Positions 1-10,802 of a stretch of DNA of 64,000 nucleotides are shown here, one piece after another (the stretch's first letter is position 1; each line of letters begins with the position of its first letter). Source of the DNA: Cercis canadensis (lineage: Eukaryota; Streptophyta; Magnoliopsida; Fabales; Fabaceae). A program made the position numbers and the translations under genes. Below the pieces are notes generated by a model. It did not search any database and was not told where the DNA came from. It saw only the letters and a program-made list of their open reading frames with translations. The stretch is from contig QAOA01008810.1 in NCBI GenBank assembly GCA_003255065.1, positions 188,838 to 252,837 on the forward strand. Direction: 5' to 3'.

Positions 1-513
1 ATGCATCATACTTTACTCTTATTTTTTTTAATTGTTTTTTTTTTTCAACTAATTCCCTAGCGGAAAAGATAAGGGACAAAAGAATGAAAAGGAGAAGGGA
101 AAAAAGAATGGAATGGAAGGAAATTTGCAAGTTCAGCAGTAGCCGTTATGTTTTTCTGTGAGGGAAAAGGAAAGCAAATAAAAAAGCATATTGTAAAACT
201 CTAATTAATTGTTTCATTCAACTGCTGATTTATGTTTTAAGTGCCTATCCAAATAATTTCTGTCAATTTTCTATGGCTAATGATTTTTTTTATTTTATTA
301 GAGGAAGTAGTCTATTTCTTTTGAAATCTCGTATAATAAGATTTGAATATAAGACTCTCATAATAAAATACTGAATATTCAATTATTATAATGTTTCTTT
401 AAAACCTATGAACAATGAAATATAACAAATTCCAAGTGGCCAAGCTTTGCGTATGCTTGTTTTTGCTGACAAAATGGGGCTTCATACCCCAAATAGCTTG
501 TTCATTGTTTTAA
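1..513. other. AT-rich intergenic DNA
   Basis: No reading frame, RNA gene or clear repeat structure is seen here. Confidence 0.5.
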
Positions 514-771
514 TGGGTTAATTACATTTTTAGTCTTTGAATTATTTCTCAAATGTTATTTTAGTTTTTGATTTATTTTTTGTGTCATTTTAATTTTTGA
601 ATAATCACATTGCTGGCCAAATCAATCATTCGTAACACAAAAAATAATCATTTAAAAGACTAATTTAGCGAACAAAGTGTATTTGAAAACTAAAATAACA
701 CAAAAAATAAATTAATGAGTAAAATTTAAAATTGAGAAATAAATCAGGAATGAAAAATGTATTTAACTTTA
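514..771. mobile_element. Inverted-repeat MITE, degraded
   Basis: The left end (GGGTTAATTACATTTTTAG) and the reverse complement of the right end (AAAGTTAAATACATTTTTCA) match imperfectly, and the interior is also partly self-complementary. There is no coding capacity. The terminal style resembles Mutator-type foldback MITEs, but no target duplication could be settled, so the ends are approximate. Confidence 0.4.
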
Positions 772-1672
772 ATTAATATTACACTTTGTCATATCCAAAA
801 AATTAATGTACTACACTTTATTATATTATTACAATTAGCATAATTTAAGGTTAATTGAGTTTATTTAAACTATTTTTTTTGTATTTTCACTTCGACTACA
901 GATTCAAACAAAAATTTATAAGTCTTAAAGACAATTTAAGTATCACTCAACCATAAATCCTTTGATATTTAAACTATTTTCTTAAATACTAAGATGGTGG
1001 CATGGTGGCCACTATGCAATAGTGTGATTTACAAATAGTATGCAATAATTACTTCTTCCAATTCACTCTAATGTTTTCTTCTTTTGCCCCTTTGTCATAC
1101 CAAATAAAGAACTGAATGTTTATGAATTTTTACACTAAAAAATAATGGACGAAAATGCGATTACAACATTTCTAAATCAATGATTATAAGCCTTAATCTA
1201 TTAATTAGTACTAAAAAATTATTATAATATCACGTTTATTGCAAGTTGCAACTTACGCTGTCAATGACTTATTATGCAATCATCATCTTATCCGATTTGT
1301 AAATGCGTGGGTTAGGGGAATGACTTTGGTGCCAATGTAACAAATGACACTGCCACGTGTACAGCTTGTTTTCATTTTATTGGCCGGCGACTGCAGTGTC
1401 AGCAACAAGTGGGACCTCTGTGTTGGACATGTTTTTCAAAGTCATAGCACCCACTATGGAAGTTTATCTTTTAAATTGGGTTTGTGAAAATGATATTTAC
1501 ACAAATAAAATTGAAATATAGTATACAAACTGTCAATTATATAGTTGAAATAATTAGAGTTCAAACAGTTTCACGTAATATTTATTTGTTAAAATCTAGA
1601 TTCTGCTATATCTATTTTTTTAAAAGGTAAAAGGATATAAATTGACATATAAAATTAGAGTTCACATAATAT
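772..1672. other. Intergenic DNA with one dispersed repeat
   Basis: AT-rich sequence without a supported gene. Positions about 886-950 hold one copy of a short T-tract-linked dispersed repeat, also present near 29,875, 30,482 and 31,977. GC-richer DNA with an ACGTGT element lies around 1,350-1,440. Confidence 0.4.
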
Positions 1673-1870
1673 TGTTTCTTAGATACTTTATTGTATGTCA
1701 TACTATATAAAAATAGTTAATGTGTGAATGACACATGTATAAATTAACTGTTTTTAAATTTATTTAAAAAAATAAAATAAATTAATTTTATATTAAATAA
1801 AATATTAAAATTACATATGTTTGTCACATCAGTGTATTATGACATACACATGTAATATCATAAAATTCCC
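1673..1870 (-). mobile_element. MITE, same family as 36,717-36,914
   Basis: Read on the minus strand it begins GGGAATTTTATGATATTACA and ends with a segment matching the right end of the copy at 36,717-36,914. The ends form imperfect inverted repeats. It lies 14 bp from the Helitron terminus at 1,885. Confidence 0.5.
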
Positions 1871-1884
1871 TTATTATATACTAA

Positions 1885-1945
1885 CTAGTACTATTCCCGC
1901 GCCGATGCACGGGCCACTGGGCGGCAGGACGCAGGACCCAGGGAA
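1885..1945 (-). mobile_element. Helitron 3' terminus
   Basis: Read on the minus strand, a hairpin with arms CCCGTGC and GCGCGGG and a four-base loop is followed about ten bases later by terminal CTAG, then T. Hairpin plus CTRR and insertion between A and T are the hallmarks of Helitron 3' ends. The hairpin resembles those at 44,327, 52,089 and 63,930, but the adjoining sequence differs, so this may be another family. The body extends to the right and its 5' end was not found. Confidence 0.7.
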
Positions 1946-2926
1946 CAGGATGTGGTATAGAATTTATTTGATCATATGAGTATAAATTATATAACTATAA
2001 ACTAAGTAAATATAAAAATGTTGGATTTCATATTTTTGTCCATAGATGCAATATATTAAAAGGATCAATAATGAATCCATATAAACTTTGAAAAGTGCAT
2101 TACACCAATTCCAAATGAGTTAATGTTATACTGAAATTACCTATTGTGTATGATTGAGAATGAGGCTATTATCGTCTTCATCAAAGTCTATACAAACTTG
2201 CTTTGACCTTGGAATTGCAACATTAGTATAATTATAATGTATAAGATTGAATCTTGGAAGTTTATATGTGTATATACAAACATGATATATTATAATTTTT
2301 GTAGTACCGTTTTGAGTTTCAATAAAACTATTCTTTTTTTTTTTTTTAGAAAAAATACAAGATGGCATAAACGTTTGAACCTTATACCAATTATACTGAA
2401 AATCCTTGTCCCCTAACCACCAATCAACATTTAGTGGCTTATTATTTATCTCCAAATCATATACTATCTATCACATATTAAAAGGTTATCAAATATTTTT
2501 ATTATAAATAAATTGTGCTAACAAATTTATTTAATTATATAAAAGTATCCATTATGTTATTTAATCTAAGCGTACTTATTTGAATTTGGTTAATATTTCA
2601 TAAAGTAAATCTCGTGTTGCTTTAAGATATAATATACTTGTACTCAATAAAAATAAGAGATTTCCTTTTTCATCAACTTGTTTAGAAGAATAAAATATAT
2701 TTTTAAAAGAAGAAAATAGTTGACTTGTTATTCATATTATCCTAATCCTTGATTTATTTTGCTAATTTATTCCTAATCTTTGATTATTCTATTCAATTAA
2801 AATCTCAATCAAGTTAAAGTGTGAATGAAAGGAATCCTTCAAGTCTTTCTCGTAACAGATGTGCTATACAAGTGTCAACATATAGGTATGACCCTCTCTT
2901 CTACGACTAGTACTACCTCTTGAGAC
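1946..2926. other. Probable Helitron interior and intergenic DNA
   Basis: AT-rich sequence to the right of the Helitron terminus. A 104-codon minus-strand frame at 2,141-2,455 matches no family I recognise and is interrupted by a run of lysine codons from a poly-T tract, so it is not called as a gene. The boundary between element and host is not visible. Confidence 0.35.
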
Positions 2927-3214
2927 GTGTCAAAACTCAAAAGCTTGCTTCAAAGCAGCGTCGTATTGGCCTTGGCGCCTTGGCAGGCTGCCAACAAAAT
3001 GACGGCGAGGTCTTGTCGTCTTTTTAAAGCAGGAGAAGTAGCCAGCTCCTCCTGTTCCTCTCAGAACCCACTTTTCTTCGTGTACTTACGCTTTCCGTTC
3101 CCCACACCCTTTCTTCCTTTTATCCTTTTGCCTCTTTCAAAACCAAACCCAGAACCCATTTCCAAGAAACACGCAGAAAGATCATAGCTTTGGTGAAAAA
3201 CAAGGTGTCTTTTC

Positions 3215-4174
3215 ATGGAGGCAAAACGTCGAACAGTTACAGTGCGTTCTCTGGTGGGAAAGCTAAGCTCTGTTTCAGAGCAAACCCGGGTTGATGCTCT
3301 GTGCGAACTTCGGCTCATGACCAAACAAGACGAAGAAAGCCGTCCTCTGATTGCGGAAGCGGGTGCTATTCCTTACTTGGCAGAGACACTCTATGCTTCT
3401 TCACACGCTTCACAAGAAAACGCAGCAGCTACCCTACTCAACCTCTCGATTTCCAGCAGAGAGTCCCTCATGTCTATCCGTGGTGTCCTCGATGCGATTT
3501 CGCACTTGCTTATCCACCATGGATCTACCTCTTCAGCTGCTGCTGTTCAATCATCTGCTGCTACGTTGCATAGCCTCCTCGTAGTTGACGACTACCGACC
3601 CATCATTGGTTCAAAGCGCGACATTGTCTATGCGCTGGTGGATATAATCAAGAGCCACAATTCGCCACCCAGATCGATCAAGGACGCTCTCAAGGCCCTC
3701 TTTGGTATTGCGCTTTACCCGCTTAACAGGAGCACGATGATCCATCTGGGTGCGATTCCGCCGCTATTCTCTTTGATTCTGAAGGACGGGAGGCTTGGAA
3801 TTGTGGAGGATGCGACAGCGGTGATTGCTCAGATAGCGGGTTGCGAAGAGAGTGAGGAGGCGTTTCGGAAGGTTTCAGGAATTGGGGTATTGGGTGATCT
3901 TCTGGATTTGGCAACTGGGTCGAGTATGAGGACGAAGGAGAATGCTGTTTCTGGGTTGTTGAATTTGGTTCAGTGTGGAGGGCAGAAAGTGGCCATGGAT
4001 GTGAGAATTAGAGCTATGGGGGCATTGGATGGGGTTGCAGATGTGGCGGAAAATGGTAGCGCCAAAGGGAAGAGCAAGGCAGTGGCGTTGATGAAGGTGT
4101 TGCTTGATGGTGGGAGCTATAGCAATATATTGACAGATTCGCGGTTTGATTCCATACTAAATCAAGCTTCGTGA
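3215..4174 (+). CDS. ARM-repeat protein, PUB-like without a U-box
   Basis: An intronless gene for 319 residues that fold as tandem armadillo repeats across almost the whole length. Repeat signatures visible include IAEAGAIPYLAETL (about residues 46-59), NAAATLLNLSIS (about 69-80), LGAIPPLFSLI (about 177-187) and KENAVSGLLNLVQCGG (about 242-257). The sequence resembles the C-terminal ARM part of plant U-box E3 ligases (PUB family), but no U-box precedes it, as in the stand-alone ARM proteins of this group. Such proteins are thought to be protein-interaction scaffolds; the partner cannot be told. The start is the first ATG after a pyrimidine-rich leader (about 3,060-3,214). The next start further inside would cut into the first repeat. 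Family assignment is firm, function is not. Confidence 0.88.
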   Translation: MEAKRRTVTVRSLVGKLSSVSEQTRVDALCELRLMTKQDEESRPLIAEAGAIPYLAETLYASSHASQENAAATLLNLSISSRESLMSIRGVLDAISHLLIHHGSTSSAAAVQSSAATLHSLLVVDDYRPIIGSKRDIVYALVDIIKSHNSPPRSIKDALKALFGIALYPLNRSTMIHLGAIPPLFSLILKDGRLGIVEDATAVIAQIAGCEESEEAFRKVSGIGVLGDLLDLATGSSMRTKENAVSGLLNLVQCGGQKVAMDVRIRAMGALDGVADVAENGSAKGKSKAVALMKVLLDGGSYSNILTDSRFDSILNQAS

Positions 4175-6470
4175 TTTGCATTAAAATCTCATTAAGTTTT
4201 GTTTTAGGCACTTTATGTTACAATTATCAGTTAGGACTCAGGGCTTCCTATTTTCTTTTTTCCCCCTTATTTTCTGTATTAGGCTTGGATGATAGTATAC
4301 AAACTAGGTCTTGATTTATCCTGATATAGTTCTAATCTATTTATAGACTTATGAGCAGTATCAAGTGTTGTAAATTCTAACCGATAATCACATATATCAA
4401 GAACAATGTTCATACAGTTATTTTGATCTTGTGGTTATATTGATTGATAAATTCTCTCTCATATTATTCATCCTATTCTGCTAGAGAATATTTCTTGATT
4501 GCTTTGCACGGTACACATTGTCCCCATTCCCCAAATTCCCCAGCTAGAGAATCTAATTTTGTTTATCTATTGCCAAAAAAAAATTTCTTAATTGCTTCGA
4601 TGTGTATTTTTTTTTTTTCTTTCATAAACATACAAGCTATGGTTGTTCTGCACAACTCAACTTGTTTCCTACTGCCTCTAGTTTTTAGCTAATCCTAAAA
4701 AATGTCTCCAAGTGAGCATCAACATCTCAGAGTGTGTGATTCAGTATATTGCAGTACAAAGCTGAAAGTATGAGGAGTGAACTGGCATATGGTTAATATG
4801 CAACGAGATTCATAGTAACTCTACTTTTCATTTTTGGCACTCATAGTCTTGCTTGTCACAGATCCATTTTCAATCACTCTCAACATCCCTGAATCGAAAA
4901 CCCAAGCTAACTCAATGAAATAGAAACTAGTTAACTCGTACTTGAAACTAATGAAATAGCTTCCTATGTGGAAAGATACTCGCATGCAGCAGTCAACCCT
5001 ACTTCCTTTATAGACAACATCGGTATCTTTAGACTTTCTCACTTCTACTGACGTGTGAAAAGGGTTCTTACCAGCCTTATTGCTTTAAGGTGGTTTGACA
5101 ATTGACCTATTGCTGTGTGGTGATCATTTGATTGCCAGTAAAGTACTCTAACCTTTTGATGTAATGCCAAATACTGAAGACTGGTGTTTAGTTATTGCAG
5201 CACTAGTTTTGATGGTCCCTTGATAGCTTCATCATTTGCAAGAAGTCATGTGTAAGAGTGTAATTAATGGACTTTGTTATGTTTCTCTTTATGAGAAGTT
5301 TTTTTGATTCAAGTTTGTCTATTTGAATATCAATTGATCGTGAAAATCTTTAGATGGCATCTCTTTCCCTCTGAGAATGACTGGAGAAATGAAGTATTGA
5401 TTCTTGGTGTTCAAGCGTGTCAATCACCAATGAAAGGTAGGTTAATTACATTCAATTGTGGATATAAATTTAGAACATTGTTCATTGTTGAACTGCAAAT
5501 AACTGCTGCGTAAAGAAAGCTTTTTTTTATTGTGATGAGTACAATGTGGAAGAGAAGAGTATGAAGGCTGCCAGATGGTAGATTTCTACTTATGATTAAA
5601 TGATTGCTAGAGCAGAATGCATTCGGTTTAGTACATTCTCTGATCCACGCCCGCCCCCCCTCTCCCTGACCCCTTTCTTCCCCAGGGCTCATCCAAAGAA
5701 GAGAAACTACTGTAATTTATTTAGAATTTGATTAAAGAAAGTATCTATCTTGTGAATGTGAGGATGAATTCTTGGGATCTGACTGTTCAATATGCATTTC
5801 CATTCCTGAAGTTAAAGAAGTTTAATTTACAAGTCAGCTATTTGAAAGCAAGCCGTGTATTTACCAGATGACTGTGGTTCAATTTCTCTGTAATTTTCTT
5901 TTTGGATTTCTTTTTTCATCTCTGGCACTGGCATGAGGGTTAAATATAGACTAAAGTATGTATCCTTGTAAAAATTCATACTTTAGCAGTTGATGTTTTG
6001 AGAGTAAAATGTTGTTTACTTTAACAAGATTTTGTATTCTATACATTTGTGCACTTACACATTTGCATAGATGGACCAAAGGAGGCTAAGATGAATATAT
6101 CTGTATATGTAACAGATTTTGTTGTTATGAATTTGATAGAAATTTAAAAGTAGACAGTATTTGCTGAAATTTGATGTAAATTTTTACAAATATTAATAAA
6201 GTAATATCAAATATAAAATTGAATATGATGACTAGAGAGTTGCACGTGATTCTTTACACCAACCAAAGGACTTCCTTTGGCTTTTAACATGGTCAATAAC
6301 AATGTTTACAAGTGTTCTTGGGAGAACTAGCATGGAAAGAATGATTTGGCGTGATGATAAGTAATGCAATGTACAGCAGCATGAGACATATGATCCGATG
6401 TAATGACACTTTAATGCTTTAATGTTATGTTGTCTGTAGTTGGTTTCAGTGAGGCTTGTATCTGTTGAGG
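4175..6470. other. 3' flank of the ARM gene and non-coding DNA
   Basis: Begins with a T-rich 3' UTR-like segment. A short C-rich stretch occurs at about 5,648-5,683. No frame here looks like a protein and no transposon ends were recognised. Confidence 0.4.
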
Positions 6471-6479
6471 AAGCCACCG

Positions 6480-6855
6480 GCTTCTTTAGAGCCTAAGTAT
6501 TATGTTATTTCTTATTCAACTTTTGCAGGCCCTTTCGTACATTCTGAAATCTGGAATTACATTCCATTTCACACACTGACCAGGCAACGAATAGAATGGT
6601 TTTCTTCTTGGTAAGAATGCCATCATGTGCCTCATTTTGTAGTTCTTTCGTTGATGTTTATGTAAAGCCTGCTTCTTCAAAGCCTAAGCGTTATGTATCA
6701 TTTGTCATTCAATTTTTGCGGGCCCTCGTGTTTTCTGAAAGCTTGAACTACAATCTATTACGTGCACCTCAACAGCAATGGCTAGAATGGTTTTCTTCTT
6801 GGTAAGCAACTAAGCATAGCATATTGTGCCTCATTTCGTAATTCTTTTTAGATTA
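6480..6855. repeat. Diverged tandem duplication, period about 190 bp
   Basis: The segment starting CTTCTTTAGAGCCTAAGTATT near 6,480 recurs in diverged form near 6,672 (CTTCTTCAAAGCCTAAGCGTT). Each copy contains TTTTGC(A/G)GGCCCT and then GAATGGTTTTCTTCTTGGTAAG. The GGTAAG end resembles a splice donor, but the frames are not protein-like. Confidence 0.45.
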
Positions 6856-8187
6856 AACTTCTGCCGATTGATCTTTCATGGTTTATATTAGGTTAACTTC
6901 TAGAGAAAGCCAACTTCTGTATAAAGACTCTGTGATTTATGGTTTACACACGGGTTTTTTGGCATACCAGCCATTATGTGTGTCTTTCTGCTGACTCTGT
7001 AATGCAGTTTATACTGTGAAGGGGATTCCTGTGCTTTATTGTAGTGGATGTGCATCACTAAGACCTTGAAGCAAATTGCTACAAGCTCATCCTGACATGT
7101 TACTATGTGGCAATGGTGACTGCCGGTGTCGATTAGCTTTGATGATTCTTTCAACCCAAATTTTAATCTCCACTTTTGGTGGGCCACTCATAATGCTGGA
7201 ACCACAATAACTGGTCGAATGCTTTTCCAAGAGGATGATGAGTCAACTAATGTGTCCGTGTCTTTTCCCTTTTGCTGTTTTGCTCATGTATCCCAGCTCT
7301 TTTTGCCCTCACAGTCGAATCTTGCTTAGTATATTGGGTTTATTTTGGTTTGTTGGTCAATGCTTTTAGCCTTTCACTGATGATTAGTTTTTGAGATGGT
7401 GGAAAATTATGCAGAGGACCTCTTCTTATAATGGTTAGGTAACATGAGTGATGCTCAAGATTCCAAAGTCTTTTTCTCTTCATTTTTGTTTGTCTTTTAC
7501 ATGAGGTAAAGTTTCAAATGATATCTATGCTGAAATTTGCAAAAATCTAAGAAGAAAGTTCCAAATTTTTACCAGAGAGACTTGGTAGAGTTGCTCCAAA
7601 TGTGCCTCAAACTTGAGAAAATAAGAAATTATATGTAATCAATGCTAGACTACGGTGAACATTGTGAATTCCATTTCCGTGTGTTAAAAGAAAACAAATG
7701 TAAAAAGTACAAGCACTGCATTTTTCTTTGGTTACATGATGGTAAAAAGGTTCAAACTCATAATCTCCTCATATTACAATAAATTTATATAATGTACAAA
7801 ATCGAGAGGTTAAAGTATATATGGATCGATTGACCTTTAAGTAACCCAAAAAAAAAAGAAAAACAAAAACAGTTTATGTGGGTTGATTAGCATTTTATGT
7901 ATAAAATGGGTAAATTTGATTTTGCTTACAAGAAAAGAAGAGTCTTACTTTTCCAAAATAAAAATAAAATTAACTAAGGTTTCTTTGTTATGGGTGATCT
8001 TAACCTAACTAGTAATCGTAAAGAAAGTTGTCAGAGTTGAGCTACTTCAGCTTAACTTGTTCTTCCCCCATCCCCACAAGTTTTTTTTTTTTTTCTTTGG
8101 AAAGCTTAACTTGTATCAATGGGTGGTTACATGACTAGATTATTTTAATAATAAGCTCATTACTAAGTGTATGTTTGGATTAGGGCA
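6856..8187. other. Non-coding DNA
   Basis: Nothing supported; only short poly-A and poly-T tracts. Confidence 0.35.
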
Positions 8188-8326
8188 TTCAAGGCATAAC
8201 CTTTTTTTTTTCACCAGTTAGGTAAATAGAGATTACATTGCAATCAAGGGAATTCAAAGTGAGAAGACTAATCTTATAATTGGGAGCGTATTGAGCTAAA
8301 GCTCTTCCTCCATTTCAAGGCATAAC
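8188..8326 (-). mobile_element. Short SINE-like retroposon with 13-bp target duplication
   Basis: TTCAAGGCATAAC occurs at 8,188-8,200 and again at 8,314-8,326. The roughly 113 bp between them end, on the minus strand, in a poly-A tail (poly-T at 8,202-8,211 on the plus strand). Tail plus flanking duplication is the mark of LINE-driven retroposition. No tRNA-like head is evident, so a truncated SINE is likely. Confidence 0.6.
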
Positions 8327-10451
8327 TTGAAAGCAATGTAATTAATTTTCCACAACAACATCCAAACATCAACCTCATTTTTCTTCCCGTCCCATCAACC
8401 TAAAAGTTTAAGCGACTTTAGTTAAAGTTTAGGTATGTCTAGTTGAAGTAGTATGAAAATAACTAATGTGTTAATAGCATTGTTTCTTCTAATGAAGCAA
8501 GAGAACCAAGCCTATTCCACAATGGATAAACTAAAAAAAATCTTTGGCTAAAAATTCTAGCATTACACTTGAGCAAAATGCTCCTTCAACAACAGAAACA
8601 TGCTACTCCACATATACCAAGCAACCTAACCATGGAGGAAAGGGAATCTTAGAAATATTATAGTATATAACACAGGGAAAGGGCCCTACGAGGCCTACAC
8701 ACCTCTTAACAAATCATTAGTATTAAGCAGTCAAAACCTATATTGCACCGAAACGTCTCCGAAATGTGAAACACATACCAAAGGTGAAAACGCCCAAAAG
8801 TCGTTTTTGTGGCTTCGAAATGCATCGATGTAGTTTCCTTTAGTGGAACAACGTTGTTTTGTGCAGTGCGAATCTTGAATTCGCACTGAAACGATGTCAT
8901 TCCACGCCAAAGCTCCAAATTTCATTATTCTCCAATTTATTCAACTGAATCCCAAATTTCCCAATTTCTTATTCATACGCGTACTAGTTCTTCTCTATTG
9001 CGACTCCTTCAGTTCTACTTAATACTTAGAAAATTTTAGAATTTTTTTATTATATATAATGTGACGTACCCGTACACTTATTTTTGAAAAATAGTTGTAT
9101 CAGTGTTTCATACTAGTACGCATGCAACATAGGCCAAAACTCTTAATTTTAGAGGAGTTTTATCCTTCTAAAAAGCGGTTAACAAATAAAAGTTAATTTT
9201 TCTTTTATGAGCAAAAGTTTAAGGTGAGAAAATGTTATTATATTTTAAGGTGAGGGCATTTCACAAGCCTCAGCAAGAGTTTACAGTGATACTTAAGCCT
9301 ATCAAAATGAGACTGCTAGCTAACAATGAGATTCAAACCTAAAAGTAATTTTTTTTGTGAAGAACCATTTTAACCTTCAATGTTACGCTGTTAGAAGAAA
9401 TTTCAGAAATTGATTTATATTTAATGTCCAATTAAACCCCGTCATCAAGGGAATTAAAATTAGCAATATCTTGTAGTTATCCTTTTATTTTGCTAATTAT
9501 CCCTTTCTATTACTTGGTCAAACAGCAACAGCATTAACGGTGCCAAATAATTAAAGTTTGGAAACCATTGTTGCACTGTCTATTCAGAGCACCACTATAT
9601 TGGAAGTACCCTCACTTTTGAGCATTTCCAACTACTTTAAAGATCAATGTTCAAATGATCCTATTTGCTTTCAATCTTTTTAATCATTGTAAATTTGTAA
9701 ACTTTTTTTTTTTTATTGTTTATTAAAAGTTTGCCATTGTCAAAGTGCAACATTAGATTAACAAATAATGAACAGCCACAGGTTCTTGCTTTAATTCTTC
9801 CTTTTAAAAAAGTAAATCTGATTTTAGAACCTTTTCTTTTTTTTTAGATATATTTTTTATCTTAAATTATTATTAAAATTTGAGAAACAAGTCAATTGCC
9901 ACTACCACTTAGTAGGAATATCAGAATATGAATATTTTCTGTCCATATTTTTTGGGATTTGACTTTCAATTTCTTGATGATATGTTAAAATAAGAAAGAA
10001 TAAATTCACAATGCACAACAATGCAAATTATAGTTTTTTTTTAAGAAAAAATAATTTTTTTTTTTTTTTGCAAAGTTGAGTAACTTTCTTAAAATTGTAC
10101 CTTTTTGAAATCTTACATTAAGTACTTTTTTTTTTTTATATATAAAAAGGTTACAAATATTTGCAAAAAATAAAAAGAAGTTATTCAGATTTACAAAAAA
10201 AAAGTACAATTTTTTTCTGAGAAAATTAAAAATTATAATTTGGTAAAATCTAAATTTAATAGAAAAAAGCTAAGTATAACTAATTAAATTCAGATTTTTT
10301 AGAATATTGGGGCAGAAATTTATAAGTATATTTTCTTACTCTATTTAAATTCTCCTTCTTTACAGGTCCATAGCAGCAAAATGTAATATTTTTGGTTTCT
10401 GCATAGAAGAAATAATAGATAAAATAAGTTAAAGAAACACTAAGCATCACC
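8327..10451. other. Non-coding DNA with a small hairpin
   Basis: AT-rich DNA without a supported gene. A perfect 10-bp inverted repeat with a 5-base loop lies at 8,864-8,888 (arm CAGTGCGAAT). Poly-T and poly-A runs dominate 9,680-10,210. Confidence 0.4.
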
Positions 10452-10525
10452 GCTGGAATAGCTCAGTTGGCTAGAGCGTGTGGCTGTTAACCACAAGGTC
10501 GGAGGTTCAAGCCCTCCTTCTAGCG
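10452..10525 (+). tRNA. trnN-GUU: tRNA-Asn (anticodon GUU)
   Basis: A 74-base intronless nuclear-type tRNA gene. The acceptor arms GCTGGAA and TTCTAGC pair with one G-T wobble. The anticodon loop CTGTTAA carries GTT at 10,486-10,488. The internal pol III promoter boxes are TAGCTCAGTTGG (A box) and GGTTCAAGCCC (B box), and the discriminator is G. The sequence agrees with plant cytosolic tRNA-Asn and no mismatch suggests decay. Confidence 0.97.
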
Positions 10526-10539
10526 CTCAACAGAATTCA

Positions 10540-10543
10540 TTTT
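10540..10543 (+). terminator. RNA polymerase III terminator of tRNA-Asn
   Basis: TTTT on the sense strand 15 bases after the tRNA end; a second run of five Ts follows at 10,556. Confidence 0.6.
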
Positions 10544-10768
10544 CATTCTTAGCCCTTTTTCATTCATTCATTTGATTAACAGAATTAGAAGGTTACAACT
10601 TACACCAATTTGTTTTGTTTTGTTTTATTTTTTAAAAATATATCTGAATATTTAATTCTAAACTATGACGAAGAGCTCTAGTTTAGTAAAACGTGCTTCC
10701 AATTATAAAATTACTCTCTTGCCTAATTCGAGTCTTCTTGAATGCAAACACAATCACTATTTATCTAN

Positions 10769-10802
<34 letters not shown>

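Noticed and set aside
2141-2455. 104-codon minus-strand frame beside the Helitron end at 1,885
   Set aside because: No recognisable domain; a lysine run comes from a poly-T tract and composition follows the AT-rich background.
2927-3187. 86-codon frame before the ARM gene
   Set aside because: It covers the promoter and leader of the ARM gene and shows no protein family; the proline-rich end is the pyrimidine-rich leader.
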